In this document: one piece after another, positions 1-6,204 of the stretch
Layout of the letters: every line of letters starts with the position of its first letter
Numbering within the stretch: position 1 is the first letter of the stretch
Origin: UMGS1002 sp964463325
GTDB taxonomy: Bacteria > Bacillota > Clostridia > Oscillospirales > CAG-272
Assembly: GCA_964463325.1 (NCBI GenBank)
Contig: CAYXBY010000052.1
Coordinates: 1-10,778 of the forward strand
DNA length: 10,778 bases
Reading direction: 5' to 3'
Translations under genes and position numbers: made by a program
The notes under the pieces: generated by a model
The model's database searches: none
What the model saw: the letters and a program-made list of their open reading frames with translations, nothing else
Told to the model about the DNA's origin: nothing

Positions 1-12
1 GCGGCGCGGGTC

Positions 13-30
13 CAGCGCCGCGTGGCGCTG
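13..30. other. Small perfect inverted repeat upstream of the operon
   Basis: CAGCGCC (13-19) and GGCGCTG (24-30) form a perfect 7-bp stem around the loop GCGT. There is no T-run after it, so it is not a complete intrinsic terminator. It could be part of a structured 5' leader or the remnant of an upstream gene end. In sequence this GC-rich, a 7-bp stem may occur by chance. Confidence 0.3.
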
Positions 31-36
31 GTCGTC

Positions 37-120
37 GCCCGCAGGCGGCGAAAGCCCCCGACGGCGAAAGCTCCCCGGCCGCCCGCAGGCGGCGAAAGCC
101 CCCGACGGCGAAAGCTCCCC
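37..120. repeat. Two identical 40-bp direct repeats (44-bp period)
   Basis: Positions 37-76 and 81-120 are identical 40-mers separated by GGCC. Each holds two copies of GGCGAAAGC (47-55, 63-71, 91-99, 107-115), so the short unit occurs four times. In RNA each short unit can fold as GGC-GAAA-GCC or GGC-GAAA-GCU, a tiny stem capped by a GNRA-type GAAA tetraloop. The array sits just before the ribosome binding site of the first gene. It may be an intergenic repeat family or a structured leader. Two copies with a 4-bp spacer do not fit a CRISPR array. The window edge hides whether the array extends further upstream. Confidence 0.75.
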
Positions 121-133
121 CCTCAAAAAACGC

Positions 134-140
134 AAAGGAG
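134..140 (+). promoter_or_regulatory. Ribosome binding site fixing the start of the oxidoreductase
   Basis: AAAGGAG lies 7 bases before the ATG at 148, which is near-ideal spacing. The upstream in-frame ATG at 22 has no such site. The reading frame between 22 and 147 is made of the 40-bp repeat and gives low-complexity Arg/Pro-rich peptide. The ATG at 148 is therefore the start. Confidence 0.9.
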
Positions 141-147
141 AATTATT

Positions 148-2013
148 ATGGAAATAAACATCGAAAAGCAAGCCCATCTCGAGCACCACGTCGACCTGTG
201 CGTCGTCGGCGGCGGTCTGGCCGGCATGTTCACCGCCATCTCGGCGGCCAGACACGGCGCCAGCGTCGTCCTCATGCAGGATCGCCCCGTGCTCGGCGGC
301 AACTGCTCGTCCGAAATACGCATGTGGATCCGCGGAGCATGCGGCTCCAAGGATCTTAAGACCAATACCTGCAACCGCGAGACCGGCCTCATCTCCGAGC
401 TCGAGGAGGAGAACATTTTCGTCAATCCCAACCTCAATTACTCCGTTTGGGACGCGACTATGTGGAATATGGTCAAGTCCGAAAAGAATATCACGCTGCT
501 GCTCAACTGCTCCTGCGCCGACGCCGAAATGCAGGACGGCCGCATTCATTGCGTCCACGGCTGGCAGCTGACCACCTACACCTGGCACACCGTTTATGCC
601 ACCTATTTCGCCGACTGCTCCGGCGACTCGGTGCTGGCGCCCATCACCGGCGCCCGCTATCGCGTCGGCCGCGAGGGCAACGACGAATTCCATGAGACCA
701 TCGGGCCCATGGTGGGCGACCGCAAGACCATGGGCATGTCCTGCCTCATCCAGGCACGCGAGACCGACCACCCCGTCACCTTCAAGGCGCCGGCCTGGGC
801 AAATGTCTACCTCACCGACGAGGATTTCGATTACGCCTCTATCGGCGACGCCAAGTACGATCACTGCTCGGCCGATGCCCTCAAGCAGGCGGCCAAGCCC
901 CATCGCTCGCATAAGCCCGCCACCTCCGGCACCAACTTCTGGTGGCTCGAGCTGGGCGGCGAGAACGACAGCATATACGACACCGAAGCGCTGCGCGATG
1001 AGCTGGTCAAAACGGCATACGGCATTTGGGATCACATCAAAAACCACGGCGACCACGGCGCCGAGAACTGGGAGCTGGAATGGATCGGCTTTTTGCCCGG
1101 TAAGCGCGAAAGCCGCCGCTATGTCGGCCGCTATGTGCTCAACCAGAACGACGTCGAGGCCGAGGGACGTCATTTCCCCGACCTCGTAGCCTACGGCGGC
1201 TGGCCGATGGACGACCACAACCCTGCCGGCTTCCGCGCCACCACCGCCGAGCCGCCCTCTCTGCTGCACCCGACGCCCACTCCCTACGGCATCCCGCTGC
1301 GCTCGCTCTATTCGGGCGACATTCCCAACCTGCTGTTTGCGGGACGTAACCTCAGCGCCACGCACGCCGCCATGTCGTCAACTCGCGTTATGGCCACCTG
1401 CTCACTGCTGGGTCAGGCGTTGGGAACGGCCACTGCCATGTGCGTCCGCGAGAATATCGACATGGATACGCTGGTCGAGACCCGCATCGAGGCGCTGCGC
1501 ACCGAGCTGCGCGAGGACGGCTGCTGGCTGCCCTTCTCAGCCCGCGAGATACCCGCGCTCAGCCGCGAGGCAAGCCTCAATATCTCGGCCGACGACCGCG
1601 CACTGCTGTTCAACGGCCTCGAGCGCCCCGACGCCGAGGACACCGTCAACTATATCACGCTGCCCGTTGGCGGCGAGCTGACCTTTGAATGGGACAGCCC
1701 GCGCAAGCTTAGCGAGCTGCGCGTCATGTTCGACCTCGATTTTGGCCGCGAGAGCGTGTCGGTCAACAAAAAAATGCGCGTTTTCGCCCAAAAATGCTGC
1801 ACCGGACTCGATTTCAAGCCGGTTAAGGTGGCTGCAACGCTGGTCAAGCGGCTGCGCGTCGAGGCCGACGGCCGCGAGATATATTCGGCAGACGAGCTGC
1901 ATCATTCGCTCTTCCGTCTCCCGCTCGACGTCACCGCCTCCCGCCTGACGCTGCACTTTGACGAGACCTGGGGCGCGGATGAGGTGCATCTGTTCGCCTG
2001 CGACGTAAAGTGA
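148..2013 (+). CDS. FAD-dependent oxidoreductase (FAD_oxidored family) with C-terminal beta domain
   Basis: This 621-residue protein is a probable cytoplasmic flavoenzyme with no signal peptide. A Rossmann FAD-binding motif is visible near the N-terminus (VVGGGLAGMFTA, with GGGLAG at 21-26), followed by the family signature GGNCSSEIRMW from residue 50. The segment PGKRESRRYVGRYVL (317-331) matches the conserved ESRR block of the PF12831 family. The second FAD-contacting block is NLLFAGRNLSATHAAMSSTR (394-413). Residues from about 478 to 621 form an extra region rich in beta strands, which resembles a galactose-binding-like fold but is not firmly identified. The substrate is unknown. Family members are often annotated only as FAD-dependent oxidoreductases, and many lie in sugar catabolic loci. 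The stop codon is 7 bases before the isomerase-like gene, which implies translational coupling. Oxidation of a sugar hydroxyl to a keto sugar is inference from context. Confidence 0.88.
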   Translation: MEINIEKQAHLEHHVDLCVVGGGLAGMFTAISAARHGASVVLMQDRPVLGGNCSSEIRMWIRGACGSKDLKTNTCNRETGLISELEEENIFVNPNLNYSVWDATMWNMVKSEKNITLLLNCSCADAEMQDGRIHCVHGWQLTTYTWHTVYATYFADCSGDSVLAPITGARYRVGREGNDEFHETIGPMVGDRKTMGMSCLIQARETDHPVTFKAPAWANVYLTDEDFDYASIGDAKYDHCSADALKQAAKPHRSHKPATSGTNFWWLELGGENDSIYDTEALRDELVKTAYGIWDHIKNHGDHGAENWELEWIGFLPGKRESRRYVGRYVLNQNDVEAEGRHFPDLVAYGGWPMDDHNPAGFRATTAEPPSLLHPTPTPYGIPLRSLYSGDIPNLLFAGRNLSATHAAMSSTRVMATCSLLGQALGTATAMCVRENIDMDTLVETRIEALRTELREDGCWLPFSAREIPALSREASLNISADDRALLFNGLERPDAEDTVNYITLPVGGELTFEWDSPRKLSELRVMFDLDFGRESVSVNKKMRVFAQKCCTGLDFKPVKVAATLVKRLRVEADGREIYSADELHHSLFRLPLDVTASRLTLHFDETWGADEVHLFACDVK

Positions 2014-2020
2014 GGTAAGC

Positions 2021-2911
2021 ATGAGACTGTCAACCATGACCAGCCTGGTCTACCGCCCGCATGAGGATGGCAAAATGTTCATCCATTCGCTGCGCGCGGC
2101 ACATGCCGCCGGCTTTCGCGTGATGGATCTCAATCTCTGCCAGCTCCAGCGCGGCGAGACAGAGCTGGGCGGCGAGGGCAACGACTGGGAGCGCTATCTC
2201 GATGAGATACTCAACGAGGCCGCCCGCCTCGGCATCGAGCTGGCACAGTCGCACCTGCCCTACCCCAAGGCGCCCGTCCGCCGCAAAAAGCCGACTGACC
2301 CCGGCTGTGAGCAGAATGAATATTTTGTCAATATGACGCTCCGCGGCATCGAGATGTGCGCCCGCGCCGGCATACCGTGGGCGGTCGTTCACCCCGTCCA
2401 GCGCGTCACCGACGCCGACCTCGAGGACGATCTGCGCTACAACCACGAGATATACGACCGCTATGTCGAGCTGGCCTCGGCACGCGGTGTCGGACTGGCG
2501 TTTGAAAATATGGCCGAGGTCGAGGGCCGTCAGCGCAGCTTTGCAACTGGAGAGGAGCTGCGACTGCTGGTCGAATCGTTCGGCGCCGACGTCGCCGGCA
2601 TATGCTGGGACTTTGGCCACGCCAACCACACCTTTGTCGATCAGCGCCGCTCACTGCGCGCCACCGCACCCTACCTGCGCGTCACTCACCTGGACGACAA
2701 CCGCGCAAAGGACGATCTGCACATCGTCCCCTACATGGGCACCGTTGACTGGGCCGGCGTGATGCGAACGCTGCGCGAGATGGACTACCGCGGCGACCTC
2801 AACTATGAGTTGAGTATTTACCGTCATTTACCGGATGAGCTGCTGGCACCGACGCTGCAATATGTTCACAGCGTGGGACAGTACCTTGTTTCGTTATTTG
2901 AAAATCAATAA
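2021..2911 (+). CDS. Sugar phosphate isomerase/epimerase-like TIM-barrel protein
   Basis: This 296-residue protein has the length and layout of the AP_endonuc_2 (PF01261) xylose isomerase-like TIM barrel family, which includes IolE, hydroxypyruvate isomerase and sugar epimerases. Likely divalent metal ligands fall where the family has them: E162 in LAFENMAEV, D197 with H200 in CWDFGHANHT, H223 in VTHLDDN and E263 in LNYELS. H78 (QSHLPY) and H124 (VVHPVQ) are also conserved-type positions. The segment DDLHIVPYMGTVDW (231-244) matches the typical H-xxPG/MGxxDW loop. No signal peptide is present, so it is cytoplasmic. GAGGT at 2012-2016 overlaps the upstream stop and serves as ribosome binding site. 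Pairing with a flavin oxidoreductase suggests isomerisation, epimerisation or beta-elimination of an oxidised sugar. The exact reaction cannot be assigned. Confidence 0.88.
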   Translation: MRLSTMTSLVYRPHEDGKMFIHSLRAAHAAGFRVMDLNLCQLQRGETELGGEGNDWERYLDEILNEAARLGIELAQSHLPYPKAPVRRKKPTDPGCEQNEYFVNMTLRGIEMCARAGIPWAVVHPVQRVTDADLEDDLRYNHEIYDRYVELASARGVGLAFENMAEVEGRQRSFATGEELRLLVESFGADVAGICWDFGHANHTFVDQRRSLRATAPYLRVTHLDDNRAKDDLHIVPYMGTVDWAGVMRTLREMDYRGDLNYELSIYRHLPDELLAPTLQYVHSVGQYLVSLFENQ

Positions 2912-2918
2912 AAAGGAG
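2911..2918 (+). promoter_or_regulatory. Ribosome binding site for the solute-binding protein
   Basis: AAAAGGAG overlaps the last base of the isomerase stop and sits 10 bases before the ATG at 2929. The next in-frame ATG (2938) would be 19 bases away, so 2929 is preferred. Confidence 0.8.
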
Positions 2919-2928
2919 TAGATAAGCT

Positions 2929-4464
2929 ATGTCCAGTATGTCAAAAAAGATTCTTATCATCGCCGTGACTGCTACTGTGCTTATCGCCGTGCTGATCTTC
3001 TTCGCCATTCTGGCGCCGGGCAGCCGAGGAGATAACAACGACGATACCAACACCACCACACCCCCAAACACCCCTGCCGACAGCGGCAGCCACACCCCCG
3101 CAGACACCAGTGCCACCAATGAGGTAGTGCTGGGTATCCCCGAGGACACTGACTTTAATAAGCTCACCGTCACGCTGCTGGTCGACAGCACGGCGACAAT
3201 GAAGGAATTCTTCTACGATGAGGTCGACGGCGACCGCATCGGCGCCGCCATTCACGACCGCAATATGCGCACCGAGGACGCACTTGGCGTCACACTCAAC
3301 TATGTTGAGGAGGTAGGCGGCTCGAGCAAGTACACCAGCTTTAACAAGGTGGTCGAGAACGACATCAAGAGCGGCAACTGCGAGTACGACATCATCGCCG
3401 CCTACAGCCGCGCTCTGCCCATCCTGACGCTGAACGGCGCCATGACTGACCTCACCACCGTCGATTACCTGGATCTCGACCAGCCCTACTGGCCCGAAAC
3501 GCTGATCAACGAGTGCACCGTCAACGATAAGCTGTTCTATTGCTCAGGCGACATCTCCACCAACCTGCTGTGGATGATGAGCGGCACCTTCTTCAACAAG
3601 AGCATGCTGGCCGCCAGCGAGCTTGAGAGCCCCTATGATCTGGTCGACAGCAACCGCTGGACGCTGGACAAGGCAATTGAGATGGCCACCGATCGCTATG
3701 AGGACGTCGACGGCGCCGGCACCAAGGACGCTGCCGACAAGTTCGGATATGTCATGTACGACATAAACTTTGACGCTTTCTTCAATGGCGCGGGCTTTGT
3801 CACCATCACCAAGAACAGCGCCGGAGAGCTCTCCATCTCCGATGACCTGACAGATCAGCGCCTCTACACGCTCATCGAAAAGCTGGGCTCCTTCTTCAAC
3901 AGCACCGACGCCTTCTTTAAGTCGGATATCTCCGTCCGCGAGATATTCTTTGAGGAGCGCGCACTGTTTATCACTGACCGCGTCTTTATCGCCGCCGGCA
4001 AGGACAACGGCAAGCAGCTGGACAAGATCGAGTTTGAATACGGCCTCGTTCCGCAGCCCAAGCTGTATGCGGATCAGCAGAGCTTTGTCACCAACGTCGG
4101 TCACCCCTTCATGATGTACGGAATTTCCTCCGGCATCAAGGACGAAACGCTGATTGACGCCTGCGGCGCCACGCTCGAAACACTGGGCTACTGGAGCTAT
4201 AAGCTGGTAACGCCCGAGGTGTTCGAGGAGGCAATGAAGTATAAGTACGCCAGCGACGAAGTAACCTCGCGCATGTACGACATTCTGCGCAGCACCGTCG
4301 TCTTTGACCTCGGCCGCTTCTATACTAATCAGGTTGGCGACGCCTATAAGGCAGTTCGCGGCCAGATCACGTCCGGCGCCAACAAGTTTGCATCTCAATT
4401 CAAATCGCTGCAAAAGATGATGAGAATAGGTATCGAAACCATCTCCGCAGCCTATGAGGATTAA
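2929..4464 (+). CDS. Extracellular solute-binding protein, family 1-like, with N-terminal membrane anchor
   Basis: This 511-residue protein resembles the substrate-binding subunit of carbohydrate ABC transporters (SBP_bac_1, PF01547-like). A hydrophobic helix spans about residues 8-29 after a short positive stretch (SKK). A Thr/Pro/Asp-rich linker (about 33-65) follows, then the globular binding domain. Family-type features are TFFNKSMLAASELESPYDLV (220-239), NRWTLDKAIEMA (242-253) and the DVDGAGTKDAADKFGY segment (259-274). There is no lipobox cysteine after the hydrophobic stretch. The usual lipoprotein anchor is therefore absent and the helix is either an uncleaved anchor or an atypical signal. 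No permease or ATPase gene lies beside it, so the partner transporter may be elsewhere or the protein may act only as a surface binder or sensor. The ligand is unknown; a sugar or oligosaccharide is inferred from family and neighbours. Confidence 0.82.
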   Translation: MSSMSKKILIIAVTATVLIAVLIFFAILAPGSRGDNNDDTNTTTPPNTPADSGSHTPADTSATNEVVLGIPEDTDFNKLTVTLLVDSTATMKEFFYDEVDGDRIGAAIHDRNMRTEDALGVTLNYVEEVGGSSKYTSFNKVVENDIKSGNCEYDIIAAYSRALPILTLNGAMTDLTTVDYLDLDQPYWPETLINECTVNDKLFYCSGDISTNLLWMMSGTFFNKSMLAASELESPYDLVDSNRWTLDKAIEMATDRYEDVDGAGTKDAADKFGYVMYDINFDAFFNGAGFVTITKNSAGELSISDDLTDQRLYTLIEKLGSFFNSTDAFFKSDISVREIFFEERALFITDRVFIAAGKDNGKQLDKIEFEYGLVPQPKLYADQQSFVTNVGHPFMMYGISSGIKDETLIDACGATLETLGYWSYKLVTPEVFEEAMKYKYASDEVTSRMYDILRSTVVFDLGRFYTNQVGDAYKAVRGQITSGANKFASQFKSLQKMMRIGIETISAAYED

Positions 4465-4476
4465 TAGGAGGATACC

Positions 4477-5985
4477 ATGAAAAGAGCTATATCAGTTACG
4501 CTTTCCCTGCTGCTGATGCTCGCCTGCTTTACAGGTCTCAGCCTCAGCACATCTGCCGCCTGGAACGGCAGCTATTCGCCGGATTTTGCCGGCGGCACCG
4601 GCACCGAGGCCGACCCGTACCTTATTGCCTCCGAGCAGGACCTCGCGCTGCTGGCTAAAAAGTCCAACGAGGAAAATGTCGACCTCACGGGCGTTTATTT
4701 CAAGCTGACCGTCGATCTTGATCTCGGCGGTACGGCCTGGACGCCGATCGGTCAAAATATTGGCAGCGCGCTCGCCTTCCGCGGCGTCTTTGACGGTGAC
4801 GGACATACCGTCGCCGGCCTCAACTGCCAGAGCGAGAACAATTTTGGCGGCCTTTTCGGCAAGGTCGAGGGCGGAACCATTAAAAATCTGACCGTCACCG
4901 GCACGCTGGTGTCCAGTGCCAAGTATGCAGGCGGCATCGCCGGCCTGATGCATAAGGGCGGCACCATCTACAACTGCCACGCCAGCATTCAGTCCATCAA
5001 GGGAACGACCGCAGGCGGTATTGTCGGCCGCACGCAGGACACCGGCGAGGGCGGCGCCTTCAACACCGTCAAGGGCTGCACCTCGGATTCCACTATCGAC
5101 CTTATCTCGGGTAAGGACTGCTACGGCGGCGGTATAGTCGGCGCAGCGGGTGCTGTGGAGGTCGTCTGGTGCATCAACCGCGGCGACATCAACGGCGCCG
5201 AGGGCTCGACCAAGTCCATGATGCTGGGCGGAATTATCGGTATCCAGGGCGCCAGCAGCGTCACAGGGCACCTTCGCAACTGCTATAACACCGGTAACCT
5301 CAAGGGCCTGGCGCTTGTCGACGCAACGTATGCGGGTGGTCTTGTCGGCCGCGCTGCGCACGTCAACGACAGCGAGATAGAGAACAGCTTCAGCGTCGGC
5401 AGCGTGTCTGTCGTCAATGAGAGCAATGCTCCGATGGATGGCAACTATGGCAGCCTGTTTGGCCACATCAGAAATGTGGCATGGGTGAAGAACTGCTATA
5501 CCTCGATCGCCTTCACCGAGATGCCCGAGGTTGGAAATGACGCCTATATGAGCGTTGAGGCAGGCAACGTCACCGTGCTGACTGTGGATAAAATGCAGGG
5601 CACCGACGCCGTGACCAATATGAAGCTGGGCGCCGGCTGGGTCGCTGACCCGACGGGCTACCCGACTATCGATCTGGCGGCTATATCCGATGCGCCTGTC
5701 ACGCCCGACACCGACGCACCGACGCCCGATACCACGCCGTCCGGTGCCGACACTACCTCGGCACCCACTCCGGATACAACTCCGGCTGTTGTCGACACCA
5801 CTCCCAACACGGCACCCACACCCGACACCACGCCGTCCGGCGGTGACACCACCCCGGCGCCCACCGAGCCCGGCGACGAGCCCGGCGGAGTCAATGTCTT
5901 TGTGATACTGATAATAGCTGTGGTCGTGGTGGCAGCAGGCGCTATCGTGCTTGTTGTTGTGAGCGAAAAAAAGAAGGCAAAATAA
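4477..5985 (+). CDS. Secreted GLUG-repeat beta-helix protein with Thr/Pro stalk and C-terminal membrane anchor
   Basis: This 502-residue exported protein begins with a signal peptide (MKRAISVTLSLLLML..., cleavage likely after A27 or A28 before WNGSY). The mature part opens with the GTEADPYLIASEQDLALLA block that usually precedes GLUG repeats. Seven GLUG-type turns (PF07581) follow, with glycine motifs at 124-128, 152-156, 180-184, 218-222, 251-255, 287-291 and 325-329. They should stack as a right-handed beta-helix. A Thr/Pro/Asp-rich stalk (about 408-470) holds two near-identical 18-residue copies. A 22-residue hydrophobic helix (474-495) and a KKK tail anchor the protein to the membrane. 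No LPXTG motif is present. AGGAGG at 4466-4471, five bases before the ATG, fixes the start. The role is probably surface adhesion or glycan binding, but this is inference. C17 in the signal region follows MLA, a poor lipobox. Confidence 0.85.
   Translation: MKRAISVTLSLLLMLACFTGLSLSTSAAWNGSYSPDFAGGTGTEADPYLIASEQDLALLAKKSNEENVDLTGVYFKLTVDLDLGGTAWTPIGQNIGSALAFRGVFDGDGHTVAGLNCQSENNFGGLFGKVEGGTIKNLTVTGTLVSSAKYAGGIAGLMHKGGTIYNCHASIQSIKGTTAGGIVGRTQDTGEGGAFNTVKGCTSDSTIDLISGKDCYGGGIVGAAGAVEVVWCINRGDINGAEGSTKSMMLGGIIGIQGASSVTGHLRNCYNTGNLKGLALVDATYAGGLVGRAAHVNDSEIENSFSVGSVSVVNESNAPMDGNYGSLFGHIRNVAWVKNCYTSIAFTEMPEVGNDAYMSVEAGNVTVLTVDKMQGTDAVTNMKLGAGWVADPTGYPTIDLAAISDAPVTPDTDAPTPDTTPSGADTTSAPTPDTTPAVVDTTPNTAPTPDTTPSGGDTTPAPTEPGDEPGGVNVFVILIIAVVVVAAGAIVLVVVSEKKKAK
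4846..5520 (+). repeat. Seven GLUG-type protein repeats
   Basis: The repeats are centred on GG(L/I)(F/A/V/I)G motifs, each followed by a strand of the type IKNLTVTG or VKNCYTS. Spacing is 28, 28, 38, 33, 36 and 38 residues. The last repeat reads GSLFG, so its second glycine is replaced. They are diverged at the DNA level and unlikely to recombine easily. Confidence 0.8.
5716..5865 (+). repeat. Duplicated 54-bp Thr/Pro stalk unit
   Basis: Positions 5716-5769 and 5812-5865 encode APTPDTTPSGADTTSAPT and APTPDTTPSGGDTTPAPT, 16 of 18 residues identical at a 96-base period. The repeat lies in the extended stalk between the GLUG domain and the membrane helix. Such stalks usually lift a domain through the cell wall. 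Confidence 0.8.
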
Positions 5986-5998
5986 AATAACATCCTGA

Positions 5999-6069
5999 CG
6001 GCGCGCAGCGTCGCGATAGTCCCGGGGAGACCAGCCTCCCTGGGACGCGCGGCTGTGCGCCGCCTTTTT
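5999..6069 (+). terminator. Long composite hairpin terminator closing the operon
   Basis: The outer stem is 5999-6009 with 6052-6062 (11 pairs, one G-U). A short middle helix may form between CGCG at 6012-6015 and 6048-6051. The inner stem is 6019-6029 (GTCCCGGGGAG) with 6036-6046 (CTCCCTGGGAC), 11 pairs with one G-U, around the loop ACCAGC. TTTTT at 6065-6069 follows two bases after the outer stem. It starts 13 bases after the GLUG gene stop. It is larger than a typical intrinsic terminator, so an additional structured-RNA or mRNA-stabilising role is possible. Confidence 0.82.
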
Positions 6070-6091
6070 GATTTGGTCGCCGTGGGGGACA

Positions 6092-6116
6092 AAATTAATA
6101 AACGCTCATTTAATTT
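6092..6116. promoter_or_regulatory. AT-rich inverted repeat upstream of the promoter
   Basis: AAATTAA (6092-6098) and TTAATTT (6110-6116) form a 7-bp inverted repeat with an 11-base spacer. It ends 11 bases before the predicted -35. It could be a regulator site or an AT-rich upstream promoter element. Chance occurrence in this AT-rich pocket cannot be excluded. Confidence 0.35.
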
Positions 6117-6127
6117 GCTGCGGGGTA

Positions 6128-6156
6128 TTGCTTTTGGCGGCGAAATGTGATATACT
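6128..6156 (+). promoter_or_regulatory. Sigma-A-like promoter for the giant surface protein
   Basis: The -35 is TTGCTT (6128-6133) and the -10 is TATACT (6151-6156), separated by exactly 17 bases. TGA immediately before the -10 (6148-6150) is an extended -10 motif. Transcription would begin near 6163 and give a leader of about 40 bases. It follows the operon terminator directly, so the large gene is probably an independent unit. Confidence 0.72.
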
Positions 6157-6170
6157 ATAACTAATAGTAT
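6152..6170. promoter_or_regulatory. Candidate operator overlapping the -10 and start site
   Basis: ATACTAT (6152-6158) and ATAGTAT (6164-6170) form a perfect 7-bp inverted repeat with the 5-base spacer AACTA. It covers most of the -10 and the expected transcription start, the classic position for a repressor site. No regulator gene is in the window, so the binding protein is unknown. The same sequence could form a weak hairpin, but its DNA position favours an operator. Confidence 0.5.
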
Positions 6171-6193
6171 CCTTTTTAATGTCGCTTAAAAAT

Positions 6194-6199
6194 GGGAGG
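6194..6199 (+). promoter_or_regulatory. Ribosome binding site for the giant surface protein
   Basis: GGGAGG ends 5 bases before the ATG at 6205. The reading frame then begins with a textbook signal peptide, which supports this start. Confidence 0.85.
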
Positions 6200-6204
6200 A
6201 TTAT

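Noticed and set aside
37..120. CRISPR array
   Set aside because: Only two repeat copies are present, the spacer is 4 bases, and no cas genes are in the window.
22..147. Possible N-terminal extension of the oxidoreductase from an upstream in-frame ATG
   Set aside because: The stretch encodes only low-complexity Arg/Pro-rich peptide made by the DNA repeat, lacks a ribosome binding site at 22, and the family motif begins soon after the well-placed ATG at 148.
4477..4560. Lipoprotein signal in the GLUG protein (C17 after MLA)
   Set aside because: The residues before the cysteine do not fit the lipobox well, a good signal-peptidase I site lies at STSAA, and the protein already has a C-terminal membrane anchor.
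5875..5985. LPXTG-type sortase sorting signal at the GLUG protein C-terminus
   Set aside because: The hydrophobic helix and lysine tail are present, but no LPXTG-like motif precedes them. It is read as a simple membrane anchor.
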